Under the pieces are notes generated by a model that saw only the letters and a program-made list of their open reading frames with translations, was not told the origin of the DNA and made no database searches. The translations under genes and the position numbers were made by a program. A DNA stretch of 64,000 bases from assembly GCA_964034945.1 (NCBI GenBank), contig OZ035962.1, positions 20,183,530 to 20,247,529 on the forward strand, read 5' to 3'. Source of the stretch: Chrysopilus asiliformis (taxonomy: Eukaryota > Arthropoda > Insecta > Diptera > Rhagionidae). Shown one piece after another: positions 35,541 through 47,000 of this stretch (positions are counted from its first letter, which is position 1; each line of letters begins with the position of its first letter).

Positions 35541-36426
35541 CAATAGACACATATTTCAAAATTAAAATGCGAAAAAAAATTGTTTAATGATGAACAAAAT
35601 ATTTCCACTGGTCAAAACTGGAAGCCTGCATCTTAATTCTATTCCCATAAATTTTACAAAGTTAAACATTTAAATTAAATTAAATTTCGCGCGTCACATT
35701 AGCGCATCGCCGCATTAGCGCTAAAATGATTAATGCGAAAATCATGATAAACCTACATCTAATAAATACCAATTTCAAAGTAAAATTACAGAAAAATTGT
35801 GGATATGCACGAATTAAATTCCAGTGTATGATTGCGGCATTTGCGGCTAGTAGCGAATTAATCAGATGTTCTGACTTGAGAACTTGATGTCATTTCAAAT
35901 TACGTTTGATTAGATCCACTCTACATTGTCTGGGCTGGCGGCCGTTCAACAAATTTTGAGTAGCGTACTATAATCTACTTATTGTTAGTAAATTCGAATC
36001 TTATGACTCACTACTTCCCATTAATTTTAGCACAAAGAAGCGATCACAATTACTTAAATGAGGAATTCTGAGGAAAATTTCTAATAAAAGTTTTTGATAA
36101 AAATGATGAATAATAAGCTTTCATTAAAAACTTTCACCGAAAAGATTAAATGAAAAGTAATGTCCATCCGGTCTTGACCTAGACTAATAATTAAATTTAG
36201 CATCTAACAAAAAAAAATTAATAGTAAAATGAGTAGTTATATTTATAAGGAAAAAAGTTTTTTTTATTTAAATTTTCCGTTACCAGCATTTTTTTTAAAT
36301 GCTGAGGAAATTTTATTGCATTAAATGGGAGATTCCCAAACTGAGGTGTGAGATAAAGTTATTAATTTGATTCAACGATACTTGAATGTGATTAATAAAG
36401 TGATTTGCTCTTTCAATTTTGAGATG
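35541..36426. other. Unique stretch
   Basis: AT-rich, no recognised features apart from short GCGCATTAGCGC-like palindromic text near 35703-35725. Confidence 0.3.
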
Positions 36427-36428
36427 TA

Positions 36429-37306
36429 AAGGGTCTTTCAATGAGGACGCTCAAAGTTTGTTAGGTTATAGCGGCCATGTTGTTAAAGTGACATCTGTCA
36501 AATTTGTTGTGAATTGTTCAGTAGGGTATAGCAAATTACCATGGAGGGTTATTGCGTTGAACAAGGTGTACAAATCATCAAATTTGTTGCAGTTGACAGT
36601 TGACCCAAATTTCACGAAAAAAATCATCTTTAGCGACGAGTCTCATTTTCGGATAAATGGATATGTGAACAAGCAAAATTGTCGGATTTGGGACGATACA
36701 AATCCACACGATATACACCACCACCAAATGCATCCCGAGAATGTCACTGTTTGGTGCGGATTTTGGTCTAGCGGAATCATCGGTCAGTACTTCTTCCAAA
36801 ACGAAACTGGCATTGCCATGACCGTCAACGGCGAGTGCTACAGATTGATGATAAGCAGCTTCTTGGGGCCTAAACTGGGTGATATGGATACCGACAACAT
36901 GTGGTTCCAACAGGACGGCGCTACATGCCACACAGCGCATGCCACGATGGGCATTCTGCACGAGCGATTTCAGGGCATGGTTATCTCACATGGCGGCGAC
37001 GTTAACTGGCCACCGAAATCGCGCGATTTAACGCCTTTCGACTTCTTCTTTTTGGGCTATCTTAAAGCGCAGGTCTAAGCAAACGACATCCAGGAAATTC
37101 AGCCAGTTTTATGCGACAAATACATTGAAAATTGGACCTTCCGACGTGCCAACAAGCAAAGCCGAGGCGGACATTTGAACGACGTTATATTCCATACTTA
37201 ATGCCATAAAATATTCTTTCAAACAAAAAAAAAAATTGTGTGGATATCTCAAACACAACTTGTTTTATTTACATTTAAAAATCTAGCGTCCTTATTGAAA
37301 AACCTT
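36429..37306 (+). mobile_element. DD41D (rosa-type) Tc1/mariner element, 5'-deleted
   Basis: TA flanks both ends (36427-36428, 37307-37308). Inverted termini are AAGGGTCTTTCAATGAGGAC and the complement of GTCCTTATTGAAAAACCTT. The element spans 878 bp and keeps only the C-terminal half of the transposase, so the N-terminal DNA-binding part has been deleted. Confidence 0.85.
36584..37201 (+). pseudogene. DD41D transposase relic
   Basis: The recognisable part starts around LLQLTVDPNF. The first catalytic Asp is in IIFSDESHF, the second in FQQDGATCH and the third in LTPFDFF. The last two are 41 residues apart, the spacing that defines the DD41D (rosa) group of the Tc1/mariner superfamily. VWCGFWSSGIIG and NWPPKSRDLTPFDFF are family blocks. 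A TAA at 37076-37078 interrupts the frame after KAQV; it continues as ANDIQEIQPV..RGGHLNDVIFHT to a natural stop at 37199-37201. The helix-turn-helix half is absent and no proper start codon exists, so it is a pseudogene. Confidence 0.9.
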
Positions 37307-37392
37307 TAGTAGACCTTGACACGTAAAAATTTTCGCCTACGTCGCATTTTTCTATACCTTTTCTGCTTATGGCTTATTTTCTGAAAAAAAAA

Positions 37393-37535
37393 AACGGATA
37401 AACAGACAGGCGACGGACAAATTTTTGTCTTCCCTTACACCCTGGTATTGTTAGTTTTTGTGTCCGACGAACCAATCATCGTTACAAACCGTATACTAAA
37501 TCTAATATACTTCTATATCATATAAAGTATAAAAA
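37393..37535 (+). mobile_element. mini-me-like family 2 end fragment
   Basis: It matches the 3' end of the 10108-10735 repeat: short GACA tract, TACACCCTGGTATTGTTAG, TTTTTGTGTCCGACGA, TTACAAACCGTATACTAAA, then ATATAAAGTATAAA. The rest of the repeat is missing. Confidence 0.55.
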
Positions 37536-37675
37536 TCTGGACCATTTAATTTAAAATGAGGAAAATTTCCTTTCGACGAATAAACAATTAAGATAAAAAT
37601 TGCCAAGCTAAAAAAATTAATGTAAAAGCAATTATTCATATATTTTCATTTATTTTTTCTTGTTTGCTTTTTCAG

Positions 37676-38015
37676 AGAACTGTATCTTTGAAGAAAAAGA
37701 TGAAGCGCCATGTCTTCTTGGCGCCAAAAATAAATCACCTTAGCAAAAATTATTTTTTTCTTCTATTGATTTTACCGGCTATAAGGATATATGCACTACC
37801 CACCTCAAATAATAATACACTAGCCAAGGATAAAGTGTACGATAAATGTACAGGACCTGGAGATCCGGGACCATGTAAGAACTACGTATATAAATGGCGT
37901 TTTGAGCCAACGACAAACGAATGTACGACCTTCATATGGGGCGGTTGCGAGGGCAACAGCCCCAATCGTTTCCACACGGAGGCGGAATGCATGTATCACT
38001 GCGTTGGAGCACCAT
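37676..38015 (+). CDS. axo: axo-like exon 1: signal peptide and Kunitz domain
   Basis: The acceptor TTGCTTTTTCAG ends at 37675 and the first ATG in frame is at 37700, so 37676-37699 is 5' UTR. There is no in-frame stop in those 24 bases, so an upstream start on another exon cannot be excluded. Residues 18-32 (YFFLLLILPAIRIYA) form the hydrophobic core of a signal peptide, with likely cleavage after Ala32. Cysteines 50, 59, 75, 83, 97 and 101 have the Kunitz spacing, with one extra residue between the fourth and fifth. The FIWGGCEGN motif is present. The P1 residue after the second Cys is Lys60, so trypsin-like proteases could be bound. The exon ends GCACCAT|GTAATT in phase 1. Confidence 0.85.
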
Positions 38016-41000
38016 GTAATTTCATTTTATTACTTTGAGTTAAAATAAATTAGCTTTCAGCAGCTACTATATATCTGCATGCATGAATAAGAATTTTAAC
38101 CGAAATTGAAACAAATATTTATCGTACATATATAAAATTTCAATGAGTATATTTTTAACAAGAAAAAACGCTTTGTTTTTGTTCTTTTTTGTTTTCACTG
38201 TTGTTGCTTCATCTTACAGATACTCTGCCACCATTTCTTCAGACAACGACAAGGGAACCAACGACAACGGATGCTCCATCACCTCAATCGGATGCGCCTC
38301 TACCGCCAGAAGACACTGGCCCAACAGCTGTGCCGTTTGAAAAGCGCGGTTTCGAGCTAACATTCGAAGAGACTGGTGAAGAGAAGACGTTCTTATTTGC
38401 TAAAAATAATACTTTCATTCAAATGGATGGCGACATTATACAAACTTTTCAATTAAGGTTCGTGTAGCATTATGCAAAGTTCATAAACGGAACAAGGAGC
38501 CATCGTATCCCATATCTCCTATCCCAATTCATTCATATAAAGCACACAAAAAAGGGGTAGTTGAACTCGACCCCAATTCAACGAGAGATGAAACTTTCAA
38601 ACAAAAAGTCAACCAGTTTAAATTCTGAAAGTTCCAACCTTTAACCCTTTTCCCTCAGTAAAGTTCATCGAAGCGAATTTAATGCTTTTCACTTCTCTAT
38701 CAAAATGCTTTAATGGCAATGGGAAAAACCAATTGACCCAAAAAAAAGGAAGAAGCAAAAAACACTACCATTTACGCCCGTTAAACTATTCGTCTCTGTA
38801 ATTAACAGCCGCCCGCTCCAATACTGTGGGATTCCATCTTTCTGTAAAGTAGAAACAGTTCAATCAATTTAATTAAAATACATTTTACAGATTAAAAAAA
38901 AAATCTTTTTTGCGAAATTCCTTTTATTTTTTATTTTATATTTGGTTTTAGGCTTTGCAGAGAAATTTCATTCCAATTTCGAACGCGTTTGCCGCATGGA
39001 TTGCTCGTCTATCACAATGTCAAGAATCCTGATGGTATTGCATTGGATCCCTATGCCCTTTATGTTATTGTTGAAAAGGGTCAATTAAAAGTTGTACATG
39101 TATTTGGAAAGCATTCAACTAGTGTTACTGTTGGCGAAGGACTAAACCGTGATGAATGGCATAGTGTTATGGTGAGTTAAATAACTTTATTAATATGTGA
39201 TTTTCATCAATTAATGTTCAGCGTTTATGCAATTGATGGAGGACTCAAAAATTAGTGACATTTTAATGTCGAGTTGAAGTTTTTAATGTTTTCGGTTTTC
39301 ACGGGAAAAAAGTTTAATGTCTCCCGGGAATTCGGGTACGCTGCACAAAATCAAGACGTCAAGAATATCAAACTAGTTCAAGTCAACTCTTTGACAAGTC
39401 ACCTCTTGCCTGTAGCAGGCAGACAGAGTTATCCACTACATGACATTACATCCTCGAAATACCGATCTCAGGTCGACCCATGCAGCTCCTTACGCCCTAC
39501 TTTACTTGCTGCAGGTTTAATTTTTGAATTTCTCCCGCCGCAAGTAGACACATTTTTAGTTTTCCTAACGCAGGTGAACGCGCGCCTATCATAGGCTAAA
39601 TTTTCCTGCAGGAAACCAATTACGCAAGTCGGCAACTTTTACTCAATTTTCCTGAGTGTAGTCGTCTCTCAACCTCATGTGCGAATTACTTATAAATACT
39701 TTCTAATGCCATTTTTTCATCTGATAAAAGAATGGGATGCACTTATGCGAAGACAGATTGTACCAAAAGGGACAGTGATCCTACAAATGTTGTCGTCTTC
39801 TGCAGTTCTAAAAAGTTCTAATTTCCGCAATAGTTTTTGGATCTGCAGATGATTCCCCTCAACAACAGATGATCTTGTTCGTCTGATTTCTGTCATTATA
39901 CCCGTATGGTGAAACCAAAGGGTATATTAACTTTGCCTTACCGTTTGTAACGCCAAGATCCCGTTATCACACACAAAAATGAATTACACCAGTGAGTTTA
40001 GAATGATTAAAAAAATTGATTTTTGCATGTCGGTCCGTCTGTCCGTCTGTCCGTCCGTCTGTCTGTGGCGCGGATTGCGGGCGCACGGATTGAGCTGCAG
40101 ACTTGAAATTTTGCGCAGATCCGTTTTTCGTAAAATTCGAGGCTAAGTTCGTTAATGGGCAAAAATGGACCATTAGGGGGGGTACCCCCCATACGAACGA
40201 AAATGTTTTTTGTGAATATCTCAAAAACGGTGCATCTTATCAAAAAAGTGCTAGAACAAAAGTTATTTAGGATATGATTCTACATAAAACTCCCATACAT
40301 CAAAATCCGATTGGAATAAATTTAAAAAATCTTTTTGGAAAGTTTGACTCAAAGTGGAATTTTGGTACAACTGTTCGAATTTTGATACGAATATCACCAT
40401 ACGGGTCTCCAATGATTGCCAGATTGGCAATTATAGCTTTTGTTATGTTTTTCATCTCCAGTTGCATACTGTCACAATAAGTGTACACGAAGCCGTCACA
40501 CATAAGCAATGTTCTTAAAGAACATACAATTGGAGATTGATTTGTTTGCCACTGGGCTAACGCTGAAATTCGCATACAATCGACTTCAATCGAAAGAAAG
40601 AAGTTTATAATTTCCTCCGGCTGCTTTTATTTAGTCAGTCTTCCAGAAAATTACAAAAGTTTATCTCTTTCTAAACGCAAATATCCTTTTTCCCATTTTT
40701 TCTGGGGAGAAATGGCATTAGGGGGTTTTCGGGGTCCCTGATCACGAATCCGGTGTTAGATTTTCGAAATTAGAAACGGAAGGTCTTGTAAGGATAACAC
40801 AAATATCCTTTTTCCCATCTTTCGCGGGAAAAATGGCATTTGGGGTTTTTCGGGGTCGCTTAAGGAGATTGACCTTTAGTAGCAAAAAGTCTACTTAGAC
40901 TCGGTAGCACTTTTAAATAGTTAGCACATAAGTTTGAAATACACCTACTAACAGACCATCGAATTATTTCACTTGCGCAATATGTACTTGATTTCGAAAT

Positions 41001-44000
41001 AACAAAATATTACTTAAGTTTGTTAGGGTCAAACCTTGTAATCTAATTTTGATACGGAAATATTGCACACATATCTAATCCAATAAAGTATGCAAGTAAG
41101 AAAAAATATGGCGACCGCTATATGAGATTCTGTCCAAATCGAAAAAACGAAGTACCCATCATATGGGGTCTCAAATTAGAGAATTGCGGAAAAGAATTGT
41201 CAGTGTGTATTGGAAACTCAGGAAAAAAAAACAAAATCGAAAGAGCGAAATACCCATCGTGTGAGGCCTTAAATCAAAAACCTTATAGTTGAAAAATAAA
41301 AGACACTTTTTTTTACCGGCAACCATCCATGTTTAGGTATGCAATAACGATAAGAAATTCTTTCGTCTAGTAGAATAAAATTTGTTCTAATTGGAGCACT
41401 ATTTCTATAAAAAAATGAAAAATCGAAAAATTGCTTACTTCTAGGGAAGTCATAAAGGATGTTTTACACATAAAAAAATACATGTCCCTTATTTTTTGAC
41501 CTTATTTCACATATGTAAGTTTCATCAAAATCCGAGGGGGCCACTTTGCGAATGTTCCTTGGAAGATTGCTAGCGGTTCTAGTGAAGCAAATTTCTGCAT
41601 GCCTGAATCTGACAAAATCATCCAATAATATAATGATCAATTTTTAATTCAACGAAATTGAATTTTGTAGGTGAGAATCGACGTGCACGGTGCGAGATTA
41701 ATAGCACGAGTTGACAATAGTCAAGAGGAAGTCTACTTAAAAGGATTAAATCACGACACGAACTATGGAGTATCAACGAACCTTCCATCAGTCGTTTTAG
41801 TTGGTGGTAAGTTTTTTTTTTTTTTTTTTATTATTTATTTTTAAGTTCAGTCATCGAACATCCATTCCACCACTTTCCGTTATTGCTTGCGAATTTCCCT
41901 TGAGGATGACTCTTTCATTGAAAACGCCGTAAAATTCACAATCAGAAAATCATATCCTGAATTTTCCCAAAAAGTTGTCGACAGAATTCCAACATGTTTT
42001 ATTTATAATCGATTTCATCATGAAATGGATTCACACCCAAGGTTTATATTTTTAGGATTATCATCTGAAGAGAAACTACATGGTGTCAAATACATAATCG
42101 AATCCTTTGTCGGATGCATTCGAAATGTTGTTTTACGCTCTGGCAAGGCAGCATCTGATCTACTGCCGATATCTCCATTAGTTGCAACCAAACATGAGAA
42201 CGTTAAAGAAGGATGTCTTAATAAATGTCATACAAGGGACAATTTATGTTTTGTTGGATCAAAATGTATTAATCATTATTATGACTTTTCCTGTGATTGT
42301 TTTGGTACACGATATGAAGGAGAACAATGCGATATTTATAGTAAGTTTACATAAAAATACATAGATATTATTGTTTTACCTTTGAATCGGTTGATAAAAT
42401 TTTCATTTGATAAAAATAAATATTGCAGTCGCGTTAGGCCGGTATACAAAAACCGTCGTGATAAGAAATAAAATTTTAGCGTAAAACTGAATTTTTTCGA
42501 AATTTATTCTATTCACAAATACAAAGAATAATTCTCACAAATTTTTTTTCAAAAAATCGAAAAAATTTTGCCCATAATCTTATTATAATTCCTAGCTAGC
42601 TATTGTTTAATAAGGGTATTCACAGTCCTCTTTTAATTTTCGGTATTCGGTGTTTTCGGTAATATTAAAAGACTGAAAATATTCTGCTGTGAACATCCCA
42701 CAGCACAGATTTGAGAACAGCGCTTTTATTTGATACGTGACCAAATCATGAACTGCGAATTTGATTTAAAATATATCACATACCTTTAAATCCATGTTTG
42801 ATGTATTCTTTTGAATTTCTATTGTGGCAACGGCTATCAAAATTGAAAAAATTTGCAGTCCGATGAGATTAACAAAAAACCAGCGAGAAAATTTGACAAC
42901 TAAAAACATTACTAGCGCCACTCGCGGTTGATTCTTGATACCGAATAACCGGGCCGGAAAACACGATTTAAGGCATGTTCACAATTACCGAATCCGGTAA
43001 TTCATTTTTACATTAACGAAATTATCGTCTCGGTAAAAATCTGTTAAATTTGACTGAATTACCGAGCGGTAAAATTACTCGCAATTTAAAAGAGGACTGT
43101 GAATACCCTTAATGCGTTTTTGAGTGTACAAGATTTGATAAATTTTTACCTTTCTTACATTACAGTAATCCCTCCAACTGCGCGGCAGATACGTTCCACA
43201 AAAAGAGCACGCAAACCGAAACCGCGCACTGTGAACCCTATACTTTGAATGAAATTTTAGCCCATATCAGAATGCAGCAGCGTTTTCGGGGCAGCGGGCA
43301 GCCAAAGTTTCCCATTGGTTAACAGCAAGATTATGACGTACTAAAAGCAGCAAAAATTCTCGCTGCTTTTTTAGCGCTATTTCTATTTTTACTGACGCTG
43401 CCCGAGCAGTAAATTTTCCATATACTTCGAATATACGCTATACGCCGTCAGAACGCTAATGCCTTCATTAATTTTATCCAAATCATCAATTACTGTAGAC
43501 ATTTTATGAACGAATAGATAAATTAACAAAATTTCACGAGAAAATCAAACAAATGAGAACTGTCAAACTGATTTTACTCCGGATTCGTGCTGCTCCATTC
43601 CGTGATGGAAGTCAGCAAAACCAATTTTACTGCCAAGGCAGTTTTGCTGCCGCAGCGAATGCTGCTTCATTCTAATATCCGCTTTTGGGGTTAGAAACAT
43701 GTTTTTTTAAACGAAAATTATAAAAAAAAACCGCGCAGCTGCGAAATTTTTACCGCGCAGTTCGAAATTTTGGGTATTAAAAACTTAACCGCGCAATTGG
43801 AGGGATTACTGTATATCCATTTTTACATATCCTACCATTCGTCCACATACGAAAAGTATGTTCGTCCACATACGAAAAGTAAGCGGCTATTGGATGTTTT
43901 TTAATGATCCGATTAAGAGACTCAGCAAATTGTTATTGGTAACAAATAAAAGACATTAATAACATGTATGTCTGACAAAATAAATACCATACTAGTAACT

Positions 44001-47000
44001 AATACGTGCATTATAATATTTTTAATACAACAGAAGACAATTTAATAAGATTTTAAAAAGCCGAGGGCGGCTTTCCCATTTAAACACATGTAGAGTAAGT
44101 TCGGGTATTGTGGTACACCTTCTTTTATTTTTAGTACCAGGAAGACCGAGCCATGCTCGGCGACCTCAAAATTCTACTTTTGCTGATTTTTTGGAAAAAA
44201 CTAAATTCACATTATCTTTACAGAGCTTTTCCAGAGTTTTTTAATTCCCGATCTAGAAAGCTAGAACTAAAACTAACGCGCGATAACACAATTTCATAGA
44301 AATCGGTTGAGTGGTTATTGAGTAATCGCTGTCACCGATTTTTGAAACGTTGTTTTGAGACACCAAGCAAGGGTTATCGAGGGGAGGGAAAAGTCAGGTT
44401 TGTAGTGGAGAAATCGAAAGCCCTTAGCCCCCTTAGTAATACTGTAAAGTTTCATTAAGATCGGACCGACCAATTCGAAGATATCAGGCGAGGGGTATCG
44501 AGGGGGAATTTTCTCAGAGGTGAGACCTATCTAGATCGATTCCTTGTCCCCGAAAATCCCTAACCCCCAAGTTTCGTGAAAATCGTTACGCGGGTTTTCG
44601 AGATCGTTTGTGCAGACAGACAGACAGACATTCCTCGTATTATATTATAGCATAATAAATCACTTGTTTTAAAAGTAAGTATGTTAGAATTTAGTTTACG
44701 ATTTCTCCAAAGGCTTGCCTATAATATAAAGTAATGTGGAATACCTACTGTTTCTTCCATTCAAATATTAAATATTTGTATGGAAAAAAAGTATACCACA
44801 TTAGCCGTTTTCACGATGCCAAACCAAAAAATGATTCCTTAGTAAAATTCGCCTCAATCGAAAAATGTTCCTTTCAAAAATCAAATGTGTTGTCTAAATA
44901 ATCGTTCACTGATTCACAGTTAAAAAACAACTTAAAATTGGCTTTCGAGATTCACTTGAATGTGGAGACAATAAAATTTTGATTGTGCTCAAAAACGTCT
45001 TTCAGAAAATTCCGGTGTATAACCTGATAAAACATGGACTTGTCAACACCAACAATGGTTGCAGAATTTCACAAAAAACAGTTTTGTATGTTTGATCTTG
45101 CGATGCGGCATCTCATATGCGAAAAATGATGGTGTACCACATTACCCGCCTATACCACAATACCCGAACTTACTCTATATTTTTTTTTAAAATGGCGAAA
45201 AAATATTTGAAAATATTTAAAACATAGAAAAAATTGAAGACGAGACCGGGAATCGAACCACATAATTTGAAGAGTCCCATTTTGGCATTAAGAAGTCTGT
45301 AAGGATAACGGAAGGGCCTGTAAGGATAACGCGATTATCCTTTTCCTGAATTCTTCCGTAAAAAATATTATCTGTGGGTTTTCGGGGTGGCTGAATAGGA
45401 TTTTGACGTCAAGAACCCTGTAAGGATAATGGGAAATCCTGTAAATTTTCCGTAAAAAATCTCTTTTAGGGGGTTTTCAAAATTGCTGAATCAAAGCGTT
45501 TTTTTAATTTTTTTCTTTAATTTTTTTTAACTTTGGTTTAGAGCACATATTTTGCACTTGTTTTTGTATTCATAATAAATTTGGCAAATATTCCCAATTT
45601 TTTATAACCCATACAATTTAATTTTGTAAGAAAAATGTTATCTCAACACTACGTGAATTAAACTTTGTTTTCGTTTTTTTTATACATCAAAAATTTTGAT
45701 TTATATATCAAAAGTCTTAGGAGAATTTAAAGGAAAAGGTGGAGGAGTAGTTCAATTTTTTTCTGAAAAATGCATTTGTGCAAAATTGCAAGTCTCCAGC
45801 TTAATTTATTCGAAAATTTCATACACTGCAGAAAGAATCTTAACACCAAAGCTCACATCAAATCATTCCAACAAATTGCACAAAACTGTGGATTTTATAG
45901 AAATACTTGCTCTTATTTATTTAAGATTGAGTGGAATCAAATTAAATGATGAAAACACAAAAATTTCATAAAACGTTACGTTTCCTGGATCTCCACTTGA
46001 ATGAATTCTTTGAAAAAAAAAATGTGAATTTGTCTTAACTCACAAAAAAATATCTCAACCTTCGGTTATCATCATCTGAACGCTTTTATCTTTTTGAACT
46101 TCATCTTAAATGTTTCCACGCACCTCCAAAATTTAAAAAAGAAAAAGAAGTAGTCACAAGCTTAAACTATAATAGAATAATATATAACATTGCTACTTTT
46201 TTGAATTCTAAAAGTGGCCACTTATCAAGAGACTTCAACAACCCTTGTGGTTACATTAAGTAAAGCACCTCAAAAAAAGTTAAATCGAAAAAAAGTGAAA
46301 TCTCAAGGACTCGTGTTAACTTTTGTTGTTGCTTTTTCTGTACTTCCTCGTGAAATTCTTCGAAACGTAGAAAAAAGGCCTTGACGGCTAAGATATATTT
46401 ATAACCTATAAACCAGTAATACTTACGCCAGGAAAATGCAAAATTTTAAGCATACACGTGTATATCTATTGGCATATATTATATGTATGTATAAATTGTG
46501 TCTAAAGTCTAAACACTCTTTACACTGATATACCTGAAGATGTATAATTTTCAGTCTTGAGTTTCTGTCCCCGGGAAACTTCTTTAATGGAAATAAAAAA
46601 GAAAATTGAACGGAAACGAAGGAAAATTTCCAAATAAGAGGCTTCAGCTCTTTGCTTAACGGATGTCAAGTGAAAAGCTTTAATTAAAAACGACGGTGAG
46701 AAGGGACAAGCAGTCAACCAAGAACCAACCTCAACACAAAAAAGAAATACCTACAACTTTTGCTCTTATCAAATGTATAGAACAGCAATAAATGGTAGCT
46801 CATGGCAAGACATTTAATTATATTTTCTATTCTCTTTTGTACTTAAAATGGGAGAGAAAAAAACCAAAAAAAGGTAAAATGAACGAAAATTGGTATACGG
46901 TTGCGTTGGTGAATCTTGGAATGATCCTTAAACATTTTCGATGGAGAAAATTTCTTGAAAATATTATTATTGGTGTAGGTCAATTCTTTGAATACATTGC

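Larger units (their letters stand above)
39172..41670 (+). other. axo-like intron 3 (2.5 kb)
   Basis: Contains mini-me copy E (39897-40446) and two satellite-like monomers (40679-40865). At 41028-41075 there is a fragment matching the 5' part of the satellite-bearing GTCT element (GGGTCAAACCTTGTAATC). No further coding exon was found. Confidence 0.6.

Noticed and set aside
36578..36961. 127-codon minus-strand open frame
   Set aside because: Antisense shadow of the DD41D transposase relic.
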